From: Pascua guehoae
Taxonomy: Eukaryota > Basidiomycota > Tremellomycetes > Trichosporonales > Trichosporonaceae
Length of the DNA: 64,000 nucleotides
Direction: 5' to 3'
Assembly: GCA_001600415.1 (NCBI GenBank)
Contig: BCJX01000007.1
Span: 838,032 to 902,031 of the forward strand
The translations under genes and the position numbers were made by a program. Shown here piece after piece: positions 45,146-57,353 of this stretch. The notes under the pieces were generated by a model, which worked only from the letters and a program-made list of their open reading frames with translations, did not search any database and was not told where the DNA came from. The stretch's first letter is position 1; every line of letters starts with the position of its first letter.

Positions 45146-46351
45146 TGGGAGAGTTGTGCAGGTTGCAGGTGGTGGAAGTGTGGGGTTCCAGTGGCATGGG
45201 GGCAGCTCTTTATGTGTTGTGTCATGTGCACCCGATTGCCACTCTGTTGGCAGCAGTGCTGAGCCCCAGTCTCTACCCCAGATGCTGAACACGCTCACCC
45301 AAGGAACTCCCCCTCCCCCGTCCCCCCTTGGCCTCTCCCGCCGCGTCGCAGGGTCTCTGTGGTCCGCTGGAGACCCCAACTCCTATGCGTTCTTACTGAA
45401 TAGACGACGGAACGAGGATGAATGACGCCACGTCTCGATAGAGTGACGGCACATGTGGCGCGCGCTAGGTTAATTGAATCAATCTTGCGTCAGTTTGTGG
45501 CACAGTACAGGCGAGGCGGGGTTTCTTGGCACGGGCTAGGCTGGGCTGTTTTAATTCTTTTCTCAAACGGCCCTTGGTCACACGACTGGCGATCAGTGCT
45601 AACGAGCGTTGAAGTGGGATTTCTCCTCAGAACCCCGACCCTACCTTACCTTCTTTTGCGTAATCACCGACGTTCGGCATTTGAGTGGGACGGAGTTCAA
45701 GGTGAGAGGCTCTCTCTTCTCTGTTCGACTTGATGGTTCAGAGGTATTCTACTCGCCCTGATGCGGGCCATGAAAGCCGCAAAAGCTCGCGCCGGTGGTG
45801 GGACGGTACCCGTGGCGCAATAGATCACTATGTCCCAGTCGAAGTTTGCGGCATTTTGTCGCTGGTGATTCTGAAGGGTATGAATCAGGCCAGTAGCGCC
45901 GCGTGCGCCTCCGACAGAATTCGAAGCCATTCTGCAGGAAAGACGATATATACAATCACAGAGGATGTGGCTCAGCGCATCACGGTTACCCAAATCTCTC
46001 AACACGAGCAAATCACAGATCCACCAGCAGACGTCTCCAGACGAGCCTTGACGTGCTCTAGCTCTAGTTGAATAAGTGTCATTGATGAAATACGAAAATC
46101 CCTCTGCCGCCAATGTAACGCGACTCTAACTGTAACCATGTAAGCCGTCCGTGGCGCTGGGTGGCGCAATAATGCTCTCCCCAGCGCCATCTCCATCCCC
46201 CAGCTCTGTATGCCGGCATGCCTCTATGCAAGTGAGGGTGTACCCCAACTCGGGTTCGGCAGGCTCCTTGTAATAGCCTGCCATGTAAACCCTCCCTCAC
46301 CATCTCCTCTAGATCCCTATGCCCCCTCCTTCGCCCTCCCCCAAATACCCC
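45146..46351. other. Gene-free region upstream of the repeat-peptide gene
   Basis: About 1.2 kb containing the presumed promoter of the peptide gene and the 3' flank of the fusion gene. A minus frame at 45697-46113 is open but has no domain, signal or splice partner. Confidence 0.4.
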
Positions 46352-49300
46352 CTACGCCCGCTCCCTCCGCGCGCGCTCGACGAGCCCCCACGCCGCCTGG
46401 CCCGCCACATCGTCGACGACCTCGACGGCGCCAAACTCGACACCGCGCGCGCGGCACATGTCGAGCAGGACTTTGCGGTAGGCGTCCTGGCGCACGACGC
46501 CGCCACCACACACGAGAGACGCCGAGGCGAGCGTGCGATGTTGACCGTTGGGGAGCGGCTTGTCGCCGAGCTGGTTCCAGAGGTGGGCAATGGCCTCGGC
46601 CAGCGGGGCCGCGGCGTCGCGGACCGCCTGTGCCGCGAGCGGGTCGGGAGGCGAGCGGGAAAATGCTTCGAGGACGAGGCGCGCCGTACTCGAGATGCGC
46701 AGCTTTTGGGCGTTGGTCGCTTCGATCGGGCCGAGGGTGGGGTCCAGCTCGTGCTGGGTGTGAGCATGAGTCGGGGGGAGCAGGTGGACGCATAGGTTGT
46801 TGTCGGCCCCGACTCGGTACGCATGTGCAATACCCAGTAGGCACACCACTCACAACCTTGAACAGCAACTCGCCCGTCTCCTTGACACCAAAGTGTCGCC
46901 GGATATCCTCGACCAGACCGCCGGCGACCTCCTTGCCCGCGTCATAGTCGTGCACGGCTGCACGGATCGCACACCGGCCGACGTCGTACGCGCTCCCGTC
47001 GTCGCCCAAAAGGTAACCGTGCCCTCCGCGACGGGCCACTTGGACAACCTCGCCGTCCGCGTCGACGTCGAGCCCAACGCAAATGCTGCCCGTACCTGCT
47101 ATCACTGCGATTCCCCAGGGGTTACCGTGGGCGAGGAGGGCGCCGCCGAGGAGAAGAGCGTCATTGTGCACGCTAATGTGTGTGTTGAAAAAAGGCGAGA
47201 GGAGCGCGGACATCCGGGATTGGTCGAGCGGAGTGTCGCAGCCGGAAATCTGCGGTTAGTGAGAGAACAAGAGGGAGGAATGGTGAGAGGTGGTAGGTTG
47301 TGTGTAGGTGCGTGGGTTGAGGATAAAAGGGGTGGATGGTAGGTGCGGCCGAGAGTGGCTGAGGCAGGGGACGAGGGTCGGAAGGTAGATGGCAAGGGTG
47401 CCCGGCAATGAAGCTCGGGGTGGTGGTCGGAGCTGAGGAGGGTTTGAGGACGGGATTGGAGAGGACGGGATTGGGGAATTGACGACGGGGTTGAGAAAGG
47501 GGTTGAGAGGGATTCGAGAAGGAGGTTGAGGAGAGGGGTTGAGAGGATGGCTGACGAGGCTGGATGGAGGGACGAAAGAGGCTGGGATATTGACGAGGAA
47601 GAGCTGAGGGCATCAAGGGCACGTTGCTAGCAGGAAAGCAAGGGCGTGTGGACGAGCACAGCGGGGGAGCGAGGCAGGAGCATCAAACGTAGAAGGGGAA
47701 TGAGTGAGAGGGAGGAAAGTGACAAGAGGAGGAGACTGAGGGAGGGCCAGAGATGGCTAAGAGAGGGCTGAGATATAGGAAGCTGAGGATTTGGGCATAA
47801 ACTGGGGCTGAGGCTGAATGAGGAGATTGAGGGAAGGGGAAGAGGGCTGAGAAGCGCGAGGAGCGCAGGTCGCATGCAGGGAGAGGAGACGGGGGACAAG
47901 ACTTGGAATAGCAAGGAATACCCACCCCTAGCCAGACATCCTTGAGGGGGACGGGACAGCGGTTGGCTGCACTGGACGTGTCGTAGCCCATCATCTCGGC
48001 CGCCTTGCGGACAGTCTCGCAGATCCTGGCACATTGTCAGTTTTTCTTGTGCAATGCTTGTCTGCTTGTGTCGTACGTCTCAAAAGACCGCTGCAGCCCG
48101 ATTTCGGCCATGTTTCCCGTGGGGCCAATTGCGCGCGCGCGCTCGCCGGCCGCGGATACGACGACGACCTCGGTCTTGGTGCCACCACACTATGCATCAG
48201 TCATTCTGCGCGGCCCGGCGGGGGAGCGGGACGCACGTCAATGCACGCAAACAGCACCTCGTCAGTGTGGGCCATGGTGCCATTGGGAGCAGCGGCGGCC
48301 ATGGTACCATTAGTCTTGGTAGCAACCGCCTTTGACTCTGTGGTTGGTTCACCATTGACGTCGGCGTTACGCGTGAACGCAACCGTGCACACGGTCTGGC
48401 CGGTACTTCCACCAAACGAGAATGACTTGTGGGGGACACTCGAGCTTCGGGGGTGTCAGCGGCGTGACAGCTGTCTCACAAGGGAATAAGTGACGTACTG
48501 GAAAGTGAACGGGACACCCGGACGTGTGTAGCGCTTCTTGACCTCTTCCTCTGTAAAGTTACAGCTGGTGATAAGGAAGAAGCCTCCGGGGCGGACGAGG
48601 CGTGCGACGCGTTCTGGGTAGACCTGAGACGGAAGGCGGCCGCCTGCCTCCTCCACGGGATCGTCAGACAAGGCGAGCGCGTCAAACGTGCCCTTGTCCA
48701 TGACAACGTCCCACGTCTCGCCGATATCGTCGCGGAGCAGGTCGCCTGTACGCCACTCGCACGTAGCGTCGTTGGCAACGTCTCCTGCCTCCTCGTCGAT
48801 AACGTCCTCGTCGCCCTCCTCGATCGCTTCGCGCCGCGCTGCCTCGACGCTCGCACCTAGTGACACTGCACCAGCAGAGTAGTCAATGCCCGTGAGGTGG
48901 AACGACTGAGCCGGCTCCGGACCCGTGAGGAGCGACAAGAGGAGGGTGCCGTTGCCGCTCCCGCATTCGAGGACGCGGATGGGTTTCGACGACCGCGGCA
49001 CGTTGGCGTACACCCACGAACGCATCTTGGACACGCTGTCTTCTCCAAACCTGGGTGTCAGACGAGGGGACATACAGAGAACGGGTCCAAGAGGGACTGT
49101 TGGAAGGAGACATGGACACACCAGACCTCGCCCTCGTCACCAATGTCCTGGGGGTCAGCGCTGCCGTGTCGCTCCAGGACTCACGTTGAACACGCGGTTC
49201 TCGCGCCTACTGTCAGCGTGAGGCCGTGGAGGCGTCGCTTACTCGTAGACCATGTCCCAGTGCTCCTGTGCGGTCAGCAAGGGCGGACACACTAGCGTCG

Positions 49301-49447
49301 AGGGTAACGGCAGCCTAAAGCCGGGGAGCACAGGTAGCACAATCCAACGGCCACCAAGGTCGTTGGATGGCACTGGTGTGTACCTATGCATGGAGACATA
49401 CTCACCTTTGTACCCAGCCTGCTGGGAGGCAGTTCGTCGTCGCTCAT
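46352..49447 (-). CDS. In-frame fusion: EFM4-type protein lysine methyltransferase + N-acetylglucosamine kinase
   Basis: The first half starts at ATG 49447 (MSDDELPPSRLGTK), then EHWDMVYE, RENRVFN, DIGDEGE, VWFGEDSVSKM. The SAM site is VLECGSGNGTLLLSLL, then LTGIDYSAGAV, VVMDKGTFDALAL and GGFFLITSCNFTEEEV, closing with FTFHSSVPHKSFSFGG and TVAFTRN: the full Efm4/See1 fold, which methylates elongation factor eEF1A. There is no stop after TVAFTRN. The frame runs through a linker of about 30 residues (48247-48360) into EVLFACID, an intron (48190-48236), CGGTKTEVVVVSAAGERA, GNMAEIGLQRSFE, VWLG, a 676-nt intron, ISGCDTPLDQ, NDALLLGGALLAHG, VIAGTGSICVGLD, SASLVCGGGVV and a final TAG at 46352. That is a complete BadF-type N-acetylglucosamine kinase with the DCGGTKT phosphate and AGTGS adenosine motifs. 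Separate transcripts starting at an internal ATG (about 48281-48303) remain possible. Confidence 0.75.
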
Positions 49448-50020
49448 TGTGGTGCTTTGTCGCTTTGTTTCGTCGGGCGGGGGGTTTGTCTGTTGACAAA
49501 ATGTTGACAGGTTTGGTCCATGTGTTAAAATATAAGCTTGTCGAGAAAAGAGCGAAGGTGACCGCACACTGCACAGGCACAGCCGGCACAGGCGCGGGGG
49601 TGGGTGGGTTCGGCAATAGCTGCACGGGCCTCTTGATAGTGCCGGACTAGGATCGGCCATGGCCGGCAAACACGGCGGCCAATGCGCCGAATGCCGCCCC
49701 CCGCCGCCCGCCGTCACTGCCGCTACACTGCTTGCACACTACACTACCGTGTCACCATGACCACCAAGTAACACCAAGTACATGCAAGGAGTGGGGCTCG
49801 CTTGCATCGGTTGTCTCCGTCTGCTTTGCATGCTTTGCTTGTTCTACTTGCTTTTATTTTGCGGCAAAATCGAATTCCATGAGTTGTGCTTTATGTACGC
49901 CTCCCCGTTATGTGGCCACCACGCGCACCACGACAACAACAACAACAACAAACCGCCTGCTCTCTTATCGCTTGATAACAAGCACCACAACGCGAACCAC
50001 CTTCCCACCGCCTAGCGCCA
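49448..50020. promoter_or_regulatory. Divergent region between the fusion gene and the next plus-strand gene
   Basis: Contains a palindromic CGGCCATGGCCG (about 49655-49666), CAC/CTAC-rich sequence and a CAA/ACA run (about 49933-49950). No gene seen. Confidence 0.4.
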
Positions 50021-50962
50021 TGCCGTCGCCTGCACCTTCAGGCAACTACTCATCGGCAGCTTCAAGCAACTCCTCCTCGGCAGGCGACAAAACCTTGAAT
50101 CCTCTTGCCAACCATCCCCTTGCCACCAGGGTACCAAGCCAACGCTGCTGCCCTCCCTATTCCTCCCCAGACGCCTCCCAAGTCCGCCACGCACGTTGCT
50201 CAGAAGCCACTGAAGTGTTTCACGCCGAGTATGTTATTCACAAAGCACAGTACGTCAACAAGTGGAATTTCCTAGCTGATGATTTTCAGCAGCAAGTGCG
50301 TCCATTTCAGCAGCAACGGGTGACGACACAGCCGCCGACGACTTGCCTCTTCCTGCCCAGATCAAACTCCTTCTCGACAGGACAGCTCGCACCGAGACTC
50401 TTTTGGCCGAGGCTGCACGCCGAGACGAGATCCGTGAAGCTCGGTTGGTGGTTTCAAACAGGTTGAAGACATCACTGACCTACAGCGAGACAAATATGAG
50501 GAGTCAAATCACCGGCGCTGGCTGGAAATCAGTTCCCAGCACGCTGAACAATAAGCCCCAACCAATCGTGCGTTCTATCTGTGAATGGTGACCTGACGCC
50601 AGGACGTGCGGACCCACGACGAGCTCGTCAATCTATCGCGTGACCAGCTAAACGAGCTGCTCAAGTACTGGACGGGCGAGACCATCTCTGAGGATGTGCA
50701 GCCAGACACGGTGCTGGTGCGTGCGGCTGTCGCAAGCCATCTTGGCGTGGCCCTGCGCCCCAGCAGCGCCCATTTTGCGCTCCTCCAAGCGCTTGCGGGT
50801 CCGGTCCCCCAAGCCGCTCCGCAGGCTGCTCCCGCGGTCCAGGCCGCTCCGCAGGCTGCTACCGTCGCCGAGGCTGCTACCGTCGCCCAGGCCGCTCCCG
50901 TCGCCCAGGCCGGCGTCACTCCTCCTACCACGTGTAGCCGCGGTCGTGGCCCGCGTCGTTAG
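50021..50962 (+). CDS. Uncharacterised protein with Ala/Gln/Pro-rich tail
   Basis: Not recognised. ATG 50021 begins a Ser/Pro-rich stretch (MPSPAPSGNYSSAASSNSSS), followed by a segment that may be helical (FHAEYVIHKAQYVNKWNFLA, DDFQQQV). A short intron leads to KLLLDRTARTETLLAEAARR, an Arg/Glu-rich helix. After another intron comes DVRTHDELVNLSRDQLNELL, resembling a SAP-like or other small helical bundle, then HLGVALRPSSAHFALLQALA. The C-terminus is a repetitive Ala-rich tail (PQAAPQAAPAVQAAPQAA and similar). Introns at about 50321-50361, 50459-50503 and 50570-50602 have normal donors and CAG acceptors. The repeated tail and weak codon bias suggest a fast-evolving protein; exon joins are tentative. 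Confidence 0.5.
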
Positions 50963-51421
50963 GACGCACGCGGTCCCGCCAGTACAAGAGTCAACCCCCC
51001 CCCCCCCCTTCTCGCGTCTTCTCACCTGTAGGTATGGAACCAGAGTCAGAATGCCGCCGAGGCGAGTAGCATGTAGCGATAATGCATACAGTATGTGGTT
51101 GTGCGGAGTGGGAACCGATAAGTATGGTACTTTGCTTGCGAATTCGTTTTGTCGGCACCGGCCTTTGTCAGAGTTGGCCACGCCACTTGAACGTGCATTA
51201 CCCCTGCACCGTGACAACAGTCTCGACCTGGAGCTGTCCCTCTTACTCTCTTGCCCTCAGTGTCTATAGATAACCCTACTGACTTCTGGGACTCTCCGGG
51301 CGATGCACGTCCCTCCCTGCTGACCAGAAGAACACCCCCACCCCTCGGCGACGGTCCAGTCGACGGTCATTCATAACCTCGCGCACTTACACTCAGGCCT
51401 ACGCTCCTCACCCTCACCCCC
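50963..51421. other. Intergenic region
   Basis: Holds a C-run (about 50994-51008) and otherwise mixed sequence. No gene seen. Confidence 0.45.
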
Positions 51422-51818
51422 ATGACCTCTATGACCGCTCCGTGGTGGCGACGGCTATATACCAACTTGGCCACCTCGTCAGCCTTGCCACATTCCAACC
51501 CCGACCTTGCCCAGCTCACGGCGCCAGGCTAACCCCCCAAAGCGCGCCACCGCCCTCCTCCGCACACTGCCCATCGACGAAGCCCTCACGTGGCTCAAGC
51601 ACGATGCGCACGACCGGACACCCCGCCCCGACTGGTCTGTATGCGAGGCGGGCCGACTCGCCGCCGACGCCCGCGCGGAACGCGCACGCAACGCTGACGA
51701 GCTCGTCCGCCGATCACGTAACCTCATTTTCTTTCGGTGGTTCGTTCCTTTCTATACTGTAGGCTTTCGTGTATACCGTGTTCTCTTGACTCTTTCAGAC
51801 ATGCAGGCCAAGATGTAG
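51422..51818 (+). CDS. Small uncharacterised basic protein
   Basis: Not recognised. A three-exon model: ATG 51422 (MTSMTAPWWRRLYTNLATS), an intron of about 37 nt with a weak GTCAGC donor, then SRRQANPPKRATALLRTL, PIDEALTWLKHDAHDRTP, a helical Ala/Arg/Glu stretch (GRLAADARAERARNADEL), and a final intron (about 51717-51799) to HMQAKM and TAG 51816-51818. About 92 residues. The Trp/Arg-rich start could be a mitochondrial presequence. The second and third exons have coding-like composition; the first join is the weak point. Confidence 0.45.
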
Positions 51819-52027
51819 AAAGGGAACTGAGGGACTTTACATGTGGCTGGCTGCAGGTAGGGGAAGGGCCGATCAGGTCAGCCAGCAGCGGGGTATGTTA
51901 AGTGGGTGGATCCACTAAACGATCACCATTTGGACGCGAGCTGCTTTCGAGCAATGACCGCCGTCATGTCATGGCTGTTCATGGTAAATCATCTCGCTCA
52001 TCTCGCACCTCTAGACCATCAACCACA

Positions 52028-54005
52028 ATGGCAGGTGAGCTGCTAGGACCTCTGGGTCATAACGCAGCTGACATTCAGACCACCAGGCTATCCTCGAGGA
52101 GGAGTTTGAGGTACGCGTCCTCGCGCGTGGAGCTGGCGCAGAGCTGACGGAAACTTCAGGTCCTCGAGTCCATCTTCCCCGACGAGTTGGAGAGTGCGTT
52201 CAGCTGGCTTATTGTTACGCGTAGCTGACGACCAGAGGTCAGCGAAAATGAGGTCCGGATACGCGTCGAGCCCGAGGAGGAGGTTACGGGACACCCGTGT
52301 GAGTAGGCATTGTGGTCAAGAGAGAGTATGAGGGGATCCACAATGGAGGGCACATTGCTGAGGATACGGCTCGTGAGCGTCGGCCCGGCGATGGAGGCCG
52401 CTAGCGCATGCAAGGAGCACCGGTAGAGGTTCCCTTGTATTCGGGTCCATCGAGCTCATCCACTGGCCCTACATTGCCCACTGAAACACGCTCTGCGATG
52501 GAGGACTAACATCTCAGTGACACTTTCCCTCGTTGTCAAGTACCCACCTACGTACCCCGACGTCCTCCCCGAGATGTCGTTCGAGTCGATCGAGGACGAA
52601 GACGAGGAGGAGGACCTCGGCGAACTCCGCGAAGGCGAGGAAGAGTATTTGTTGGGCGAGTTGAGGACAGTGGTGAGTATCGACGCGGCGGACGGCGGAG
52701 TGTGATCACAACGCGGCCCGTGCGGACACCGTTTGACACGATCATGGGGGAGGCCGAGCTACCCAAACCATGGGTAGTATGGGGTTGAGATGTCTCTCAG
52801 CGTGTATATTCCTCTCCCACGACCGTACTGGGATCTCGGCCCTTCCCAGGCACACAGAACGCCCACAGCGATCACTGACACCCAGGCTGAAGAGTCCCTC
52901 GGCATGGCAATGACATTCACGATCGCGACAGCAGCGCGTGAGGCGCTCTCGGGCGTCATTGCGCGGCGGATCCAGAAGGAGCGGGACGAGGACGACGCGC
53001 GCCAACGCGCGTACGAGGAGGTGCGTCATTGGCTCCAGCTGCGTACCGCACGTGGTGATGGGTACTACACTACTAGGACGTGCTCAGATGTTGGCAGTCA
53101 GACTCCCCCTGCTGTCGTTCTGTTTCGGCCACTGTTACCCTGTCATTCTCACGAAGCTCTGGGACATGCCCGCAAAGCGGATCAACACCTCACATCAGCA
53201 GAGGTGCCATCCTGTGCCTTTTCTCGGATCAATGACTACAATTGCCCCATGCTCTACCGTAGCCCGAGCTCACACCACAGGAAGAAAAGCGCAAGACGCG
53301 CGGTACGCCGCTCACGCCCGAGCTGTACAAGAAGTGGCGAGACAACTTCCGGCGCGAGATTGCCAAGCGCCAGGCCAAGGCCGAGGAGGACCGCGTGCGC
53401 GCCCTGCCGGCCAAGGAGAGGGAGGACTGGCGCAGGCGGAGGGACAGGCCGAGTGGTGAGTCTAGTATGAGCGTGTGGCAGCGAATTCCAAAGGGTGGGA
53501 GGTTGGGCAATGTGGAGAACGGTTCTGGGGACATTTGTGGGCAGATTGAGGTGTTGCTGCCTGGGGATTAGCTAGTTGGGTTATGCTGGCAAGCATTGGG
53601 GCTTGGAGTACGGGTGCGAGTACCTGTACAAACCCGAATAGGACAGTAACAGCGTGTAAAACGCGCGTTGGACTCGTCCTGTGTTTGGGTGTAGAGTCGT
53701 ACCGAGTGCCTCCCCTCCAATCAGCTCTGTATTGGAGGCGACTACCCCGCCTGACACAGCTATCTCGCTCGTGTCTCCACCTTGCCACCCGCCCTACTCC
53801 TCGCACCTCCCCCATTGCCCCGCTAACCCCAGGCCGCCAGCTCTTCGAGACCTCCAAGGTCTCGGCGACATCGGACATGACACTTGCCGACGACGGCGAG
53901 GCGGTCGATGTGTCCAAGTACTCGCGCGAGGAGCGCGACCGCGAGCGCTGGGCCGACGAGGAAGAGGGCGGCGGTGTGGCCCTCATCGACAGTGATGAAG
54001 AGTAA
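52028..54005 (+). CDS. GIR2: RWD-domain protein GIR2 (RWDD1-like)
   Basis: Gir2 binds the GTPase Rbg2/DRG2 and, through its RWD domain, the kinase activator Gcn1, so it works in translational control. The first exon is tiny (ATG GCA G at 52028-52034). Then AILEEEFE, VLESIFPDELE, VSENEVRIRVEPEEE, LTLSLVVKYPPTYPDVLPEM: the RWD fold with its YPP..YP.. turn. An acidic loop follows (EDEDEEEDLGELREGEEEY), then AAREALSGVIARRIQKERDE, GTPLTPELYKKWRDNF (the DRG-binding block), a basic Arg/Lys helix, and GRQLFETSKVSATSDMTLA with the acidic end ERWADEEEGGG...DSDEE and TAA 54005. Eight or so exons; one intron (53453-53832) is long. Confidence 0.87.
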
Positions 54006-54419
54006 GGCGGGACGTGGATGCGGATGTTTGCTTGTGTGTGGAGGAGAGGGAGTGTGGGACGAAGCGGCAGGGTGGCAGGCATACAGTAGATGGGCGGTAG
54101 AGTAATGCATTGTCCGAGATGATGTGCTGCTGAGGTGTATTTGTCTTGTTCGCTACCGCAGCTGCTGCGTTTCGTATTGTTGGACGTATTTTCAGGCAGA
54201 GGACATGGGCTCGAACTAGGGAGGGAACATGGCCGCACCAGGGAGCAAACGTGGACACGCCCACCGAGGGACAACCTCCAGCGACCTCTTGAGTCAAGTG
54301 CAACCAGCAGCTGGTTTGCAGGTTCGTGGACCACTGAGAAGACATCTACCGCCGGGAGACGCGAGACGCACGCTGGCCACCCGTGCATAACAATAGCTGT
54401 ACAAACTGCCCTTGCCCGC
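54006..54419. other. Convergent 3' intergenic region
   Basis: Between the GIR2 and aldolase stops. A long open minus-strand frame (53462-54604) crosses it but is antisense to GIR2 exons and has no domain. Confidence 0.5.
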
Positions 54420-55787
54420 CTAGAGCTTGGACTCAAACTCCCAGTCCTCCTTGAGCTCCTCCTCGACCATCTTCTTGACCTCGTCGCTAGCGGGGCCGAG
54501 GGGCAGACGGCTCTCGCCTCCGAGGCCCTTGGCGACAAAGTGGTCGAGCGCATGCTTTGTCCCCTGGATGCCGGCCTTGACAATGATAAAGTCTGAGCGC
54601 GCAACGCGGTCCTGGAGCTCGAGCGCCTCCTTGAGCGCAGCCTGGTCGCCCTTGAGGCCCTTGAGCGCCTGGGTGTACAGCCGGTTGATCGTCTTGGGGA
54701 ACACGTTGCCCGTTCCCGTAATGCAGCCGTTGTGCTTTGCCAGCAAGGCCGGGAGGAGCGACTCTGAAAAGCCGGGCAGGACCATGAACTCGCCCGTCGC
54801 CGTCGTCGCCTTCAAAAAGGCGCCGCGCTGGGAGAGGTACTCTGGTGACTGTGTGTAGGCGGCCAGACGCTGGCCCTTGCCGATCATGGCGCACGTCAGC
54901 TTGGCGCCAAAGCAGTTGGGGTGCTGCGCGAGCTCGATGAGCTCGTCAGAGTTGAGGTCGATGCCAGACGCCGCGCCACTGCAGAGTTAGTATGTGTGCA
55001 GTGTAACTCTCCCCAAGTTGGACCCGGTAGTTGAGGACTGCGTCCTCTCCTCCAGATTGCAGGCACACCATAGGGGCGGACGAGCCCCCCATTCTGCCGA
55101 CCCCCCCCCCCCCCCCGCCCTCCCCCTTCGACGGCCCACGACCACTCACGGGAAGTTGTAGATCATGACAGGGATGGGCGAGCCGTCCATGACCTGCTTG
55201 AAGAACGAGAGGATGGCGTTGCGGTCGCGGCCCATGGCAAACGCAAAGTATCCGGGGCAGATGACAATCGAGTGCGTCGCGCCCGCCTCGGCGGCGTCCT
55301 TGCTCAGCTCGATCGTAGTAGCCGCCGAGCCGCCTGGTTTGGTCAGCGCGTACTTGGGCAACAATGTGGGTATTGGCACAGAGCGCAGGAGCAGGATGGC
55401 TGTCACTGGGCCACTGGATATCTCCACCCAGCGCTGGTTGTATCTCCCTTATGCAGCCAGCCCTACCCCGACTCGTCGACCCAGACCCCACACAAGCCCT
55501 ACTCGCCCGTACTCACCACCAGTGCCCGCGAGGAGGGGCGTGTCCTTGAACCCATTCGAGTCGAGCGCCTTGCGGCCCGTGGTGATGGCGGCCTTGCGCT
55601 CGTCGCGCGAGAGATGCGAAGCCTCGCCGTTGGTGCCGAGGAGGACGATACCGACGCCCGCCTGCGCGAGGCGCACGACCTGCTTGGCGAGGTTGTCGTG
55701 GTCGACGGTGCCGTCGGCCTTGAACGGCGTCGTGAGGGGGACGGACACGCCGTTCTGCCAGAGCTTGGAGGACGAGGACGAGGTCAT
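54420..55787 (-). CDS. DapA-family class I aldolase (4-hydroxy-2-oxoglutarate aldolase / DHDPS-like)
   Basis: TIM-barrel Schiff-base aldolase. Start at ATG 55787 (MTSSSSSKLWQNGVSVPL). The substrate loop reads VLLGTNGEASHLSRDERK (family GTTGE). A short intron with a C-run (55100-55120) and another follow, then SIVICPGYFAFAMGRDRNA, IPVMIYNFP with the catalytic-pocket Tyr, and NCFGAKLTC with the Schiff-base Lys. FMVLPGFSESLLPALL, CITGTGNVFPKTINRL and a C-terminal helix WEFESKL complete about 320 residues. Fungi lack the lysine DAP route in which bacterial DapA works, so a role in hydroxyproline, keto-sugar or related 2-oxo-acid metabolism is more likely. Four exons. Divergent from nothing; the upstream 1.5 kb is gene-free. 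Confidence 0.87.
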
Positions 55788-57353
55788 TGTGGACAGAGGG
55801 TGGTGAGGTGCGAGATGTGAGGTGAGAGGATGAGCAGACGGGATGGGGAGAGGAGAGAATGAGAGATCGAGTTGGAGCAAGGATAGAGGGGGGGTCAGGT
55901 GTACACACGACGGACGTCTGGACGCGGCGCCGGCCCGCCCGGCCTAGGACGGCAATGCTACGCGCACCGGATTTACGAGGCGCTGCGCACCGCGCTACGG
56001 GCCGGTACTCACCTGCGAAAGCTCTAGCTGCAGCTAGCTGGCAGCCCGTGACGAGAGCGGCTGTGTCATGGGTCAGTTGGGCAGGCAGCGAACGAGAGGC
56101 GTGTTGTTCCGCTCTCATCTTTTGGGATTGCACCGGCCAGGCGCGGCATCCACGGCATCCACGGTCCGGAAATGCCGCCAACCGCCGCGTTTAGCCGCAT
56201 CATGCCGGCCCTCGGTCATGTCCCGCCACCCCTGCCCATTTTCCGGGCCAAGGGTTCCAGACAAAAGCTAGACAAGCTGAACGCTGCCAACTGGATGTCG
56301 TTCTGGGTAGACTGGGCACAAATAGCCTGGTAACTCGACCGTAGATATGGGCGACCATCGCCGCCGACAAGTCAGCGTCCGACAACGGACCTTACAGCAA
56401 ACGACTTTTGAAACGGGTCAACCTAGACAACCTCATCTCCGCCTCGGCAATGAGCGCTCAGCAAGTGATACATATGCGAGCTGAACGCCTGCACCCCCGC
56501 ACACGCTGCAGGTGCGCAAGTGCAAGAAAGAGAGGGTGCGAGCCAGGCGGCTCCCAATACCTTCAGATCCGACCTGTGTAAATTCTAATTGTGGATTTGC
56601 AAAATCTAAAGGAATTGGGCCAAGGGCTTTCTCTTCGGCATATCATTGTAGCGAGATGTCTATTCCGTGCCATCGGGGTTGGTGATATCTGGTACGTCCA
56701 AACCTCCGCACATCCAGACCTGTGGTTCGTCCGTCTGGAGCCGGTCGTCGTCACTGTTGCATCTGCCCATAGCCGGGCTGGGTTTGGTAAAGACTTGGAA
56801 GTGGAGGCAAACAGGCTTGTGCGCATGGCTATGGCCAAGTGGAGTGGTACGACAAAGAGGCTCCCTGGCAGGTCAACAGAGGTCGACGGTGGGCATGACA
56901 TGTAATGGGAAGTCACGGTAATGTGAGTCGGCGGTGCCAAGAAGATTAAGATGGACCAGATGGGCGTTGGCCGAGAAACGCACTTGAGAGTACTGCGATA
57001 AGATTGGTTGCTCGTCCCAGGTACATCCCACACACGCATCTTGAGTGATATCCGGTGTCAGCTTGTGTCAGCTTGTCCCAAGAATGCACACTTGACATAA
57101 GAGCAAGCACCGTTCACGACACGCTTGCACCCAGATCTCAGTCAACCCATGTAACCAGAGTGTATGGCCCAAAGCACAAAACATTGCGACTGATTGACCA
57201 AGCAGCATGACTCGTGGGTGGTGGGGTGCCACGCACGGCACAACAGGATGCCCAAGTGGGCAGAACCAAACACGTTTATGACGAACCCCGCTCCTGTCAT
57301 GGCCGATCGCGCTCATCTCGCCCATACTCTTCCAACTTTCTCCATTACACACC
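55788..57353. other. Gene-free region between aldolase and Zn-cluster regulator
   Basis: About 1.57 kb shared as upstream region by the aldolase (minus) and the regulator (plus). A 104-codon plus frame at 56591-56905 (MDLQNLKELGQGLSL) is open, but its antisense is open too and neither shows a domain. The layout would suit co-regulation, but no binding-site array is visible. Confidence 0.4.

Noticed and set aside
45697..46113. 138-codon minus-strand frame
   Set aside because: No domain, no signal peptide, no codon bias and no neighbouring exon.
49732..50020. Upstream extension of the gene at 50021
   Set aside because: Open frame, but composition is that of a promoter with CAA repeats; the ATG at 50021 starts the coding-like sequence.
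53462..54604. 380-codon open frame on the minus strand
   Set aside because: It is antisense to GIR2 exons, crosses the aldolase 3' end, and shows only low-complexity Ser/Pro/Arg text without a domain.
56563..57039. Overlapping open frames on both strands
   Set aside because: Both strands are open over the same bases and neither carries a motif, so chance is more likely.
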